From Strigomonas culicis (taxonomy: Eukaryota; Euglenozoa; Kinetoplastea; Trypanosomatida; Trypanosomatidae): DNA of 38,190 nt. Numbering within the stretch: position 1 is the first letter of the stretch; each line of letters opens with the position of its first letter. Shown piece after piece: positions 1 to 8,163 of this stretch. The notes below the pieces were generated by a model, which did no database searches, was not told where the DNA came from, and saw nothing but the letters and a program-made list of their open reading frames with translations. The DNA lies in NCBI GenBank assembly GCA_000482145.1, contig AUXH01000125.1, positions 1 to 38,190 of the forward strand, given 5' to 3'. The position numbers and the translations under genes were made by a program.

Positions 1-215
1 ACGATATTTCCATCTCCTTCTCTGCTCTCCTCTCCTTTTTTTTCATTTTATCCTACTTTGCGCAGTTACTCTTTTTTTTAACTGGTATTCTTTTTCACAT
101 TTTACTAGCAAAAAAGAAGTAAAAAAAAAAACTGAACCTCAATTATTAATTCTGAGCGGAAAGAAAAGTGAGAAATACCGTTATATTCTCAGTTTGGGTA
201 CTCGGTTCTGTATAG

Positions 216-253
<38 letters not shown>

Positions 254-443
254 TTATATATATTTATACCTTATCGCAGATTCACATCCGGTATATTTTT
301 TCCTTTCCACTGATCTTTGTAGCTTTAAGTGCTATTCGCATTAAAAGGGAAAAAAAACTTGCGCACCACACTGGTATAATCACCACTACAGTTAGGTTTT
401 TCAATCGCATATTCAGCTTCGTCTTTTTTTTTTTTGCATCATT
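1..443. other. AT-rich spacer upstream of the USP7-like gene
   Basis: No coding sequence is supported here. The stretch is AT-rich with poly-T and poly-A runs and an (AT)n microsatellite at 222-248. A T12 tract at 424-435 sits just before the first ATG of the next gene. Candidate spliced-leader acceptors are AG 415-416 or, beyond the ATG, AG 459-460. Confidence 0.7.
222..248. repeat. (AT)n microsatellite
   Basis: Uninterrupted alternating A and T for 27 nt, continued by imperfect TA-rich sequence to about 270. Typical of intergenic DNA in this window. Confidence 0.9.
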
Positions 444-3400
444 ATGTTAACCGTTTTTAGTGTAGCAAAAAATGTCTTTTGGAGCGACTCCATGTTTGAC
501 CGCTCGGCGCTGCCATCGGAGGCCTCTCTAGAAAAGTGTCCTTACAATATTGCAGATCTTTCTGTCATGTCCGGTAAGGAACGCATAACGGTCTTCAAGC
601 AATGCAACATTGACCCTTCCATGTTTCCTTTGTTTCTTCGCGCCCTTCAGCATATCACTGCCAACCATGGATCAGGCACGATCGTGGACAGCGACTATAG
701 CACGCATCGCTACCTTAGCGCGCGGCAGTGGGGCCCCTTCACGTTTAACTCGCCCCTTATCGGACATCCTGTGAGCAACAGCGAGCCCTACAAGGATTTC
801 TGCACGGTCGTCTCTCAGCAGAAGGAGAAGGAAGTTGTTGTGTGTGAGACAGCAACCAACTCCGATATGGTGTACGTGGGACTGCTGAATCAAGGGGCGA
901 CGTGCTACCTCAATTCGCTTATACAAACCCTTTTTCATTTATCGGCTTTCCGCACGATCATCTACCACATGCCCACCAAGGAGGAGTCGGATGCCCTCTA
1001 CAGCGCCGAGGTGGCGCCCACTAAGTCCATCCCGTACGCTCTGCAGCGCCTCTTCTGCTACCTTCAAACTGAAACCAAGGCCATTGGCACCACAGGCTTG
1101 ACAGAGGCCTTCGGCTGGAGCGCCTCCGATAGTTTCATTCAACACGATGTACACGAGCTCACTCGTGTGCTCATTGATGCGTTGGCGGCGAAACTGGACC
1201 TGCAAGCAGCAAGTCTTGGCAATGATAACAATAATGCGACTGATGACAAGGGTAGCAGCGGTAATGCCCTCGTCAAGCTGTTTAGAGGGTACTTGGAAAA
1301 CTACGTCCGAGTAGACGAAGTCAATTTCACCGGTAGTCGTGAGGAGCCCTTCTACGACCTGCAGCTCGTCGTGAAAAATAAGAAGAACATCTATGAGAGC
1401 TTTGACGGCTTCTTCCAAGTTGAAGTACTGGATGGTAAAAACAAGTACTGCATGGAAAGCCCGGACGGCAAGAAGTCGTACCATCGTGCGGAAAAAGGAG
1501 CCCGCTTCAAGATCATCCCGCCTGTGCTTTTGCTCCACCTCACGCGTTTCGACTACGATATCCATGTCGGGGAAACCAAGGTGTGCACACGCTGGGACTA
1601 CTACCACACGCTGGACCTCTCCAAGTACATGCCCAACGCGCCGCCGGAAATGACGCACTACACCCTCTACAGTGTCTTTGTGCACTCCGGCACGAACGCC
1701 GGGTTCGGCCACTACTACTGCTTCATCCACAGCAACGGCACGTGGTACAAGTTTAACGATGAGCAGGTGACGCACGCGTCACTGGTGGACGTGTTCGGGT
1801 CCAACTTTGGCGGCTTCCGCATGAACTACTGGGGCTCTGAGGTGCCGCACGCGTCCAACGCCTACATGCTGGTCTACGTGCGGACGAGTGAGATGGACAA
1901 GCTGCTGCGCCCCATCGGCCTCGAGGACATCCCGCGTCACGTGGTCGACCGGCTCCAATTCGAAAAGGAGGAGGAGGCCCGCAAGCTGCGCGAGAAGGAA
2001 GAAGACTACCTCTACGGCCGCGTGCACTTTGTGCAGCAACAGGACATCGCCAACTACAGCGGCATACTCACCTCGCGGCGGCCCGAGAATCCCCCCAAGC
2101 GGTCCTCCCACCGCCTGCTGCGCGTGCTGCTCGAAGCGGAGGCGCTGCCCGAGTTCGAGAAATTCCTCACCCAGCAGCAGCTGCTGCCAGCGGCCGCGCC
2201 ACTGCAGCTGTGGTACGCCGCCACGCAGGAGGGCTCGGGCCGTGTCCGCCTCCACGCCCTCGTGAAGCCTGGAATGAAGGTGCAGGACGTGGTGGGGAGC
2301 TCCGGCGAGTGCTGCGTCTTCATCGCGGACCCTGCCACCACACCCACCATCCACGTGGACGACGCGCCTCCCAGCGGCACGGCCCCTCGGCGGTACCAGC
2401 TGCTGCATCACAAGCTGTACGACCCGCTCCAGCTCAAGGTAATCCTGCTGGGCAGCACGGTGCTGGCGCGCGCCGCGGAGGGTCGGGCGGCGGGAGACGA
2501 CAGCACCCCGGCCACGGAGCACACAATGGAGCAGCTGCGGGAACACGTCCGCGCCATGATCGCGCAGCAGCCCGACGACAGCAAGACGCTCATCGGCTTT
2601 CACCGCTACATGGCCGCGACCACGAACACTGGTGCGGCGAGCGCGTTGGAGGGAGCCGCCACGGCGGCGGCGGAGAAGAATGCGGCCGCCGCTCAGGCCG
2701 CCACGCCGCCCGTGCGCGACGAGGACGGCAGCCATCCCTCACCGCAGCCTCAACAGCCACAGCAACAGCAGCAGCAGCAGCAGCAACCGCCCCAGCGCCG
2801 GCCGTATCCCACCGCCGGCTTCAGCGTCCACTGCGAGCAAGGCGACGGCGCCTACGCGCCGTGCACCGCCTTCCACTCGGGCGACATCCTCGTCTGGCGG
2901 CTCGACATCGAGGCGGCCGACGCGGAGGATGTCTTCTACCCCACCATCGTCGACTTCCAGCACTTCCTGCGCCACCGCATCCCGGTCGAGATCAAGCTCA
3001 ACTACCCGCCCACCTTCCCCACGCTGCTGAGCACGAAGCTCGCGGACGACATGACCTACCAACAGCTCCAGCGCTACGTGGCGCGGCTGCTGGGGGTGAG
3101 CAAGACCCACGACCGCATCCGCTTCACGCGCCACAACCCGGAGACGGGGCTGCCCTACTTCATGAAGGGGAAGCGGAAGGACCGCGCGACGCTGGCGCGG
3201 CTGCTGACGCCCGCGAGCGCCAAGCACACGCAGCTCTCCTCCTGCGTCTACTTCGAGTACTGCAAGTTCACCGTCACCGCCATCGAGGCCGCGCACAGCC
3301 TGCAGTTCAAGCTCTTCACCACCAACGTGCGGCCCGTCAGCGCGCACTGGATCCTACTCTCGCGCGACGTCCCGATCGAGCCGCCCCTCTTCTTCGAGGC

Positions 3401-4247
3401 CTGCGTGCGCGAGATCCAGCGGGACCTGATGGAGAGCCGCTCGCGGCACCAGAGCGTCGCGGCCGTCGCCGCCGCCGCGGAGGACGAGGACGCACTCAGC
3501 GCGCAGGCGCCGCCCGCCGCCGCGACGCCGGCGTCCGACCAGCGCGACGCGCTCGACGTTCTCTTCGGCGACAGCGACGGCCCGCCGTCGCCGTCGCCGT
3601 CGCCGGTCACGCCAGCCGCGGCCGTCGCCACCCCCTCGTCGGAGCAGCCGCAGGCCGACAGCGTCCGAGACTTCCTCGAGTTCATCCTCGCCCTCGACCC
3701 GTCGGAGGCCTGGCGCATGCTGCGTCTCGTGGACGTGTGGCAGGGCCGCATCTACAACGTGCTCGACCGCGACCACCACCTCTATCTGGAGCACCAGACC
3801 TTCGAGGAGAGCGCCGAGTACCGCGTGGAGTGCATCCCGGAGCCGCTGCCGCTCGTGGTGCCGGAGCAGCAGTCGCTGCTACAGGTGTACCACTTCACGG
3901 TCGCGCGGCAGCGCAAGAACAAGGTGGAGACCTACGGTGACCCGTTCAGCCTCTACGTCAGCCACAAGGAGCGGCCCGGGGAGCTGCTCGCCCGCATCGC
4001 GCGCAAATTGGAGCGCAGCGCGGTGGGGGTGCAGGACTGGAAGGTCTGCATCGTGAAGGAGCACCGTGTCGTCGAGACGGTGGCGGACCAGCCGATGGGC
4101 ATCCAGCTCACACAGTTCTGCACGTGGGACGAGTACATGCCGAACCAGAAGGAGCCCTCCAAGGCCGCCTTCATCGGCCTTGAGCACGCACCCACGAAGC
4201 GGCGGCACAACAACAAGGAGGACCGGTTGCTGATCCTTAACACGTAA
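444..4247 (+). CDS. USP7: USP7-type ubiquitin carboxyl-terminal hydrolase (peptidase family C19)
   Basis: Cysteine protease expected to remove ubiquitin from proteins. The USP domain spans roughly residues 147-477. The Cys box is GLLNQGATCYLNSL (catalytic Cys154), the His box is GFGHYYCF (His423), and the third residue is Asn438 in WYKFNDEQ, where human USP7 has Asp. The segment FGWSASDSFIQHDVHEL and the spacing between boxes match USP7 closely. A long C-terminal part (about 545-1267) corresponds to the USP7 ubiquitin-like repeats. The end, with GLEHAP then a basic stretch and a final hydrophobic peptide, resembles the USP7 C-terminal activating tail. The N-terminal part (about 145 residues) is shorter than the human TRAF/MATH domain and was not recognised as one. 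A Gln-rich run lies at about 768-781, followed by Ala- and Pro-rich linkers. The start could instead be Met17 (ATG 492). The first kilobase is less GC-rich than the rest. Confidence 0.93.
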   Translation: MLTVFSVAKNVFWSDSMFDRSALPSEASLEKCPYNIADLSVMSGKERITVFKQCNIDPSMFPLFLRALQHITANHGSGTIVDSDYSTHRYLSARQWGPFTFNSPLIGHPVSNSEPYKDFCTVVSQQKEKEVVVCETATNSDMVYVGLLNQGATCYLNSLIQTLFHLSAFRTIIYHMPTKEESDALYSAEVAPTKSIPYALQRLFCYLQTETKAIGTTGLTEAFGWSASDSFIQHDVHELTRVLIDALAAKLDLQAASLGNDNNNATDDKGSSGNALVKLFRGYLENYVRVDEVNFTGSREEPFYDLQLVVKNKKNIYESFDGFFQVEVLDGKNKYCMESPDGKKSYHRAEKGARFKIIPPVLLLHLTRFDYDIHVGETKVCTRWDYYHTLDLSKYMPNAPPEMTHYTLYSVFVHSGTNAGFGHYYCFIHSNGTWYKFNDEQVTHASLVDVFGSNFGGFRMNYWGSEVPHASNAYMLVYVRTSEMDKLLRPIGLEDIPRHVVDRLQFEKEEEARKLREKEEDYLYGRVHFVQQQDIANYSGILTSRRPENPPKRSSHRLLRVLLEAEALPEFEKFLTQQQLLPAAAPLQLWYAATQEGSGRVRLHALVKPGMKVQDVVGSSGECCVFIADPATTPTIHVDDAPPSGTAPRRYQLLHHKLYDPLQLKVILLGSTVLARAAEGRAAGDDSTPATEHTMEQLREHVRAMIAQQPDDSKTLIGFHRYMAATTNTGAASALEGAATAAAEKNAAAAQAATPPVRDEDGSHPSPQPQQPQQQQQQQQQPPQRRPYPTAGFSVHCEQGDGAYAPCTAFHSGDILVWRLDIEAADAEDVFYPTIVDFQHFLRHRIPVEIKLNYPPTFPTLLSTKLADDMTYQQLQRYVARLLGVSKTHDRIRFTRHNPETGLPYFMKGKRKDRATLARLLTPASAKHTQLSSCVYFEYCKFTVTAIEAAHSLQFKLFTTNVRPVSAHWILLSRDVPIEPPLFFEACVREIQRDLMESRSRHQSVAAVAAAAEDEDALSAQAPPAAATPASDQRDALDVLFGDSDGPPSPSPSPVTPAAAVATPSSEQPQADSVRDFLEFILALDPSEAWRMLRLVDVWQGRIYNVLDRDHHLYLEHQTFEESAEYRVECIPEPLPLVVPEQQSLLQVYHFTVARQRKNKVETYGDPFSLYVSHKERPGELLARIARKLERSAVGVQDWKVCIVKEHRVVETVADQPMGIQLTQFCTWDEYMPNQKEPSKAAFIGLEHAPTKRRHNNKEDRLLILNT
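2742..2790 (+). repeat. CAG/CAA repeat encoding a polyglutamine run
   Basis: A CAA/CAG-rich stretch inside the USP7-like gene encodes a Gln-rich run with a few Pro at about residues 768-781. It lies in a low-complexity linker between C-terminal domains, so its length is likely to vary between strains. Confidence 0.85.
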
Positions 4248-5357
4248 CGCGTTGCCGCCTCCGATGTCTGCACGAGCCGCTGTCAGCAATGGCGTGACCA
4301 CGGAAGAGCGTAGAGAGGGGAGTGGGTGGAAGGGGGAAGAAACTATTTTTAAAAAAGAAAAATGCCAATACTAGCAGCTGCCCTAACGAATGAAGAAGCA
4401 CTGCAGGATGCAGGATGCATAATACATGGCATATATGTCAGCTGCCTTGTATGCTGTCTCTGGGGGATAGGATCTATACATAAGTATAATTGTTATTATT
4501 GTTGTTACTTTTGCTTCTTTAATGGGTGTTTTATTATGATGTTTTTTGTCTGTGTATGTGCGTGTGTACGTATGGTCTGTTCTTTATTACGATTAGTATT
4601 GCTATATCTGAAGCTGAGTTTGTGTGCTGTCGTGAATATACGTCCTGTGGCGTCTGGCCGCTGTATAACTGCATGAAGCAGCATCCATTCCTCGCGGTGA
4701 TGACATCTCTCCCGCTCTCTGATTGCTCTCCTTGTTATTATTATTACTATGATTATCTGCATCTCGCTCGCTCGCCCTTTTCTCTTATTTACCTGTTTCT
4801 GAAGATCGGTAGAATATAACAAAATAATAAATAAAACAGGAGAAAGAAGCGCTCAAGTTGAATAACACTAACGACGAGGAAAGGAAAAAAAAAGAGTTTG
4901 CATATACTTATCTTTTTTTTACTTGTTCGTTGTTATTACTCTTCTCAGACGTTTTTCTCATCGTTTTTTTTTTCTTTTCTTTGTTTTGAATAATTATTGG
5001 CACATACTTTAGTGTGTGATATTGGTTTTACATTATTATTATTTTTTGTGCACCAACAATTGTACTGTATTCTGTTCTTCATTGGTTTACGTTGTTTTCA
5101 TAAGCAATAAAACTTACTTAGTATAATAGTTATTACATCATAGGCACGTGTATATACACACATTTGCGACAAGTGATACTCTGTATTGCTGTACGTATAT
5201 AGAGCTTTTGGACTTACTTTTCTTTTTTTACTTTATTCGCTTTGTTTTTTTTTTTTGTTCTTAAATAATTGTGGTACCCCTTTTAGCTGTTTGTTCATTT
5301 GTTATCTTTTTTTTTCTGCAAAAAAAAAAAAGACGCCATAAGCAAATCAGTATAAGC
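4248..5357. other. Intergenic spacer between the USP7-like and CK2 alpha genes
   Basis: No protein gene is supported; short open frames here are low-complexity and AT-driven. The first 80 nt are moderately GC-rich (3' UTR), then AT-rich DNA with poly-T tracts follows. A GC-richer patch at about 4610-4735 carries snoRNA-like boxes (see findings). The acceptor for CK2 alpha lies at the 3' end. Confidence 0.65.
5306..5332 (+). promoter_or_regulatory. Predicted spliced-leader acceptor for CK2 alpha
   Basis: The pyrimidine tract 5306-5317 is followed by A12 and AG at 5331-5332, leaving a 25-nt leader with no ATG before the start at 5358. T9 and A12 can pair into a 10-bp stem closed by C5306-G5332. 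Confidence 0.55.
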
Positions 5358-6536
5358 ATGGCTGAAATCACAGCTGAAAGCCCTACCACGAGTGGCGCTA
5401 GTCCGGTTGCACCCACGAACGGGGCGGCCGCCCATTCCCCTGACGGCGCCTCGAGCGCGAAGAAGGAGAAGGCGGTCACGCAGACGCATGTGGATGTGAT
5501 GGACGCGCCGGAGCAGCACCGCTACGCGCGCGCGAACGTGGACCGCCCGCGCGAGTACTGGGACTACGACAGCCTGCGCGTGCAGTGGAACAGCCCCGAC
5601 CAGTACGAGGTAGAGGCGAAGATCGGCCGCGGCAAGTACAGCGACGTCTTTCTTGGCGTCGACACCAAGGTGAACCGTAAAGTTGTGGTGAAGGTGCTGA
5701 AGCCAGTGAAGAAGAAAAAAATCTTTAGAGAGCTGCGTGTGCTGCAGATCCTCAAGGGCGGCCCGAACATTGTGGAGCTCTACGACGTGGTGCGCGAGCC
5801 GAGCAGCAAGACACCCTCCTTTGTCTTCGAGTACGTGGAGGCCTCCGACTTCCGCGTCATCTTCCCTTCGCTGCGCGACAAGGAGGTGCGGCACTATATG
5901 TACCAGGTCCTCGTCGCCCTCGAGTACGCGCACGCGCATGGCATCATGCACCGCGATGTGAAGCCGAACAATGTCTGCATCGACCACCGGCGGCGCGTGC
6001 TGAAGCTCATCGACTGGGGCCTGGCGGAGTTCTATCACCCGGACACGTCGTACAACGCCCGCGTCGCGAGCCGCTACTTCAAAGGCCCCGAGCTGCTCGT
6101 CGAGCTGCCCTTCTACGACTACCGCCTCGACATGTGGTCACTCGGCTGCATGCTCGCCGGCATCATCTTCATGCGCGAGCCCTTCTTCAAAGGGAAGGAC
6201 AACAGTGACCAGCTCGTCCGCATCGTGCGGGTGCTCGGCACGGACGACCTCAACGACTACCTCACGAAGAACGACCTGAAGCTGCCGGCCGCGCTGGAGG
6301 CTGCCGTGCGCCGCCACACGAAGAAGCCATGGTCGACCTTCGTCACCCCGCAGAACGCCCATCTCTGCCCGCCGGAGGCGATCGACTTCCTGGACCGCCT
6401 CCTGCGCATCGACCACACGCAACGCATACAGGCACGCGAGGCCATGCAGCACCCGTACTTTGACTGCGTGCGCGCCGAGGCGGAGGCCGCTGCCGCGGCC
6501 ACGATGACGGCGGCGGCGGATGGACCTTGTCCGTGA
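5358..6536 (+). CDS. CK2A: Casein kinase 2 catalytic subunit alpha
   Basis: Ser/Thr kinase of the CMGC group that phosphorylates acidic sites; it normally pairs with a CK2 beta dimer, which is not in this window. The 392-residue protein carries the CK2 hallmarks: REYWDY (65-70), glycine loop GRGKYSDVF (90-98), catalytic Lys112 followed by the basic cluster [15 protein letters not shown] with Asp200, and DWG (219-221) in place of the usual DFG. The activation segment [12 protein letters not shown] has no phosphorylatable TxY motif, as in constitutively active CK2. The N-terminal extension is about 44 residues longer than in human CK2 alpha and rich in Ala, Ser and Pro. The open frame runs back to a GTG at 5271, but ATG 5358 is chosen because it is the first ATG after the predicted acceptor at 5331-5332. 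The end is Ala-rich. Confidence 0.97.
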   Translation: MAEITAESPTTSGASPVAPTNGAAAHSPDGASSAKKEKAVTQTHVDVMDAPEQHRYARANVDRPREYWDYDSLRVQWNSPDQYEVEAKIGRGKYSDVFLGVDTKVNRKVVVKVLKPVKKKKIFRELRVLQILKGGPNIVELYDVVREPSSKTPSFVFEYVEASDFRVIFPSLRDKEVRHYMYQVLVALEYAHAHGIMHRDVKPNNVCIDHRRRVLKLIDWGLAEFYHPDTSYNARVASRYFKGPELLVELPFYDYRLDMWSLGCMLAGIIFMREPFFKGKDNSDQLVRIVRVLGTDDLNDYLTKNDLKLPAALEAAVRRHTKKPWSTFVTPQNAHLCPPEAIDFLDRLLRIDHTQRIQAREAMQHPYFDCVRAEAEAAAAATMTAAADGPCP

Positions 6537-6547
6537 GAAGGGAGGAA

Positions 6548-6550
<3 letters not shown>

Positions 6551-6586
<36 letters not shown>
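6551..6586 (+). repeat. (AG)18 microsatellite
   Basis: Eighteen perfect AG units start 14 nt after the CK2 alpha stop codon, so they lie in its 3' UTR. Confidence 0.95.
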
Positions 6587-6590
<4 letters not shown>

Positions 6591-7291
6591 GAGCATCGTG
6601 GTCGGTCCCCGTGTCCATGGATACATAGAAAAAAGAAGAAGGAAAAAGAGAGATAAGAGAGAGGAAACAGCAATGAAAGAAAACGATACAGAAGAGCGCA
6701 AGTTGGCGATACGGTTATCGCGGTAGCCTCTCGTCTCCACACATTGGTTTTTTCACAGCTGTACTTCGTGTTGCGAACCGCTCTCATTATGCTTCTTTTT
6801 TTTTTCTTGGTGTTGTTCATTTGTTAGTTATTCCTTTTCTTATATTCCATATCCTCCTTGTGATGTTTCTTTTTTTTTCTCTGTTGGCGTTCTCTTTGTC
6901 GCCTTGGACGTTCTTTCTATTTGTTTGTTTTATCCATTGTGTATTATGTATGTATATATACACAAAACAGTATACTGCAATAAAGAAAACTGAATGAAAA
7001 GCCAGAATAGTCAAACAACAAAAGAATAATACATAATAAAACAATATGAATGAGTATGCATATCTCTTCCACATTTCATGTTTCACGCTGCAAAAACCAG
7101 TGGCGTGTTTGTTCTTCTTTATTTCTCTTCCTTTTTTTTTGTTACTTGTTGAATGATTTTGTTTCTTTGCTTGTTTGAGGTATATATATTTCTGGTGTGT
7201 ATGATTATTGTTGTTAGTTTGAATTTTTTTTTTAGTGCTTCGTTGTTGTTTTTTTCCTCGATCTGTCTGGGTCTGGGTCTGTCTGTCGACA

Positions 7292-7322
<31 letters not shown>
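7292..7322 (+). repeat. (TC)n microsatellite
   Basis: Alternating T and C with one interruption. The run forms a long pyrimidine tract of the kind that can attract trans-splicing, although no gene follows closely. Confidence 0.9.
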
Positions 7323-7432
7323 GTATGTCTATGTACGTGTGTGAGTGTTTATTTGCTTGTTTGTTTTCTGGCGGTCTTTATATGAGACACTCTTTTTATC
7401 ATTATCATTATTGCTTGCAGCATCGAATAAAT

Positions 7433-7453
7433 ACACACACACACACACACACA
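7433..7453 (+). repeat. (AC)n microsatellite
   Basis: About ten AC units in the spacer after CK2 alpha. Confidence 0.9.
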
Positions 7454-7959
7454 TACGCACAAACACATTTTTTTTTTGATATAAATTTACCTATATATAC
7501 AAAAAAAAAAAATCGATACATTTTTTCTAATCATTTTTTAGTATATATATGTGAGTGTGGGTGCGTACATATACTATTGCTTTTATCATCACTTTTGCTT
7601 GTATCAAATCAACATTAATGACTGAAAAAAAAACGAAAAAGAAATGCATCAAAACGTGTTCACTTGTAATTGAAATGAATCTTTAATAAATAAAATAAAT
7701 ACATATATATATCCATACAGCTACACAATAATGAAAACAATAAGACAACAAAAGTGTAGTGTGTTACTCTTCTCAATACGGTGTTTTTTTTTTCTTTGCT
7801 GTTGTTCTTGTTGGCTCATATTTTTGTTTTATTATTAGCTTTATGATTATGGTTATCTCCACTGCAAACGTGATGAATGTGTAATGATATCGGACATCGG
7901 ACAAGAAACGATATAGCTGTATTCGCTTCTCTCTCTTCATCTCTCTTCATTTACTTAAG

Positions 7960-8051
7960 CTCTTCTTTTTTTGTTTCCTTTTTGTTGTTGTTGTTGGTAT
8001 TGCTCCTTTATCTATTTCTTCACATACACACACAATATATATATATAATAG
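7960..8051 (+). promoter_or_regulatory. Predicted spliced-leader acceptor region of the cyclophilin-like gene
   Basis: A T-rich pyrimidine tract (7960-8022) is followed by a CA/TA stretch and a first AG at 8050-8051. The remaining 112 nt to the ATG at 8164 contain no other ATG. An upstream alternative is AG 7958-7959. Confidence 0.4.
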
Positions 8052-8163
8052 AGTAATAGTAATAGTAGTTTTGTTAACAAAAAGAAAGAGAGAAAGGGAA
8101 AACAAAAACAAAAAGCAGTCAAAAGAAAAACTCAAAATAGCTATACAGTAGTCATTCCTACGA

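Larger units (their letters stand above)
6537..8163. other. Long intergenic spacer between CK2 alpha and the cyclophilin-like gene
   Basis: At 1,627 nt this is the longest spacer in the window. It holds (AG)18 at 6551-6586, CT-rich sequence at 7292-7322, (CA)n at 7433-7453 and several pyrimidine tracts. Open frames here (for example 7235-7618) are low-complexity translations of repeats and are not supported as genes. No tRNA-like or other structured RNA was recognised. Confidence 0.65.

Noticed and set aside
2210..3940. 576-codon + strand frame inside the USP7-like gene
   Set aside because: It is a second-frame translation (Arg/Ala/Pro-rich) of a coding region with clear USP7 homology in the other frame.
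4362..4819. Overlapping small open frames after the USP7-like gene
   Set aside because: Cys/Tyr/Phe-rich translations of AT-rich DNA on both strands, with no domain and no acceptor just upstream.
5271..5357. N-terminal extension of CK2 alpha starting at GTG 5271
   Set aside because: Non-ATG start. The residues translate the poly-T/poly-A splice region upstream of the predicted acceptor, and the CK2 family match begins after ATG 5358.
7153..7618. Open frames in the CK2 alpha/cyclophilin spacer
   Set aside because: Their sequence is dominated by translated TC, CA and T repeats.
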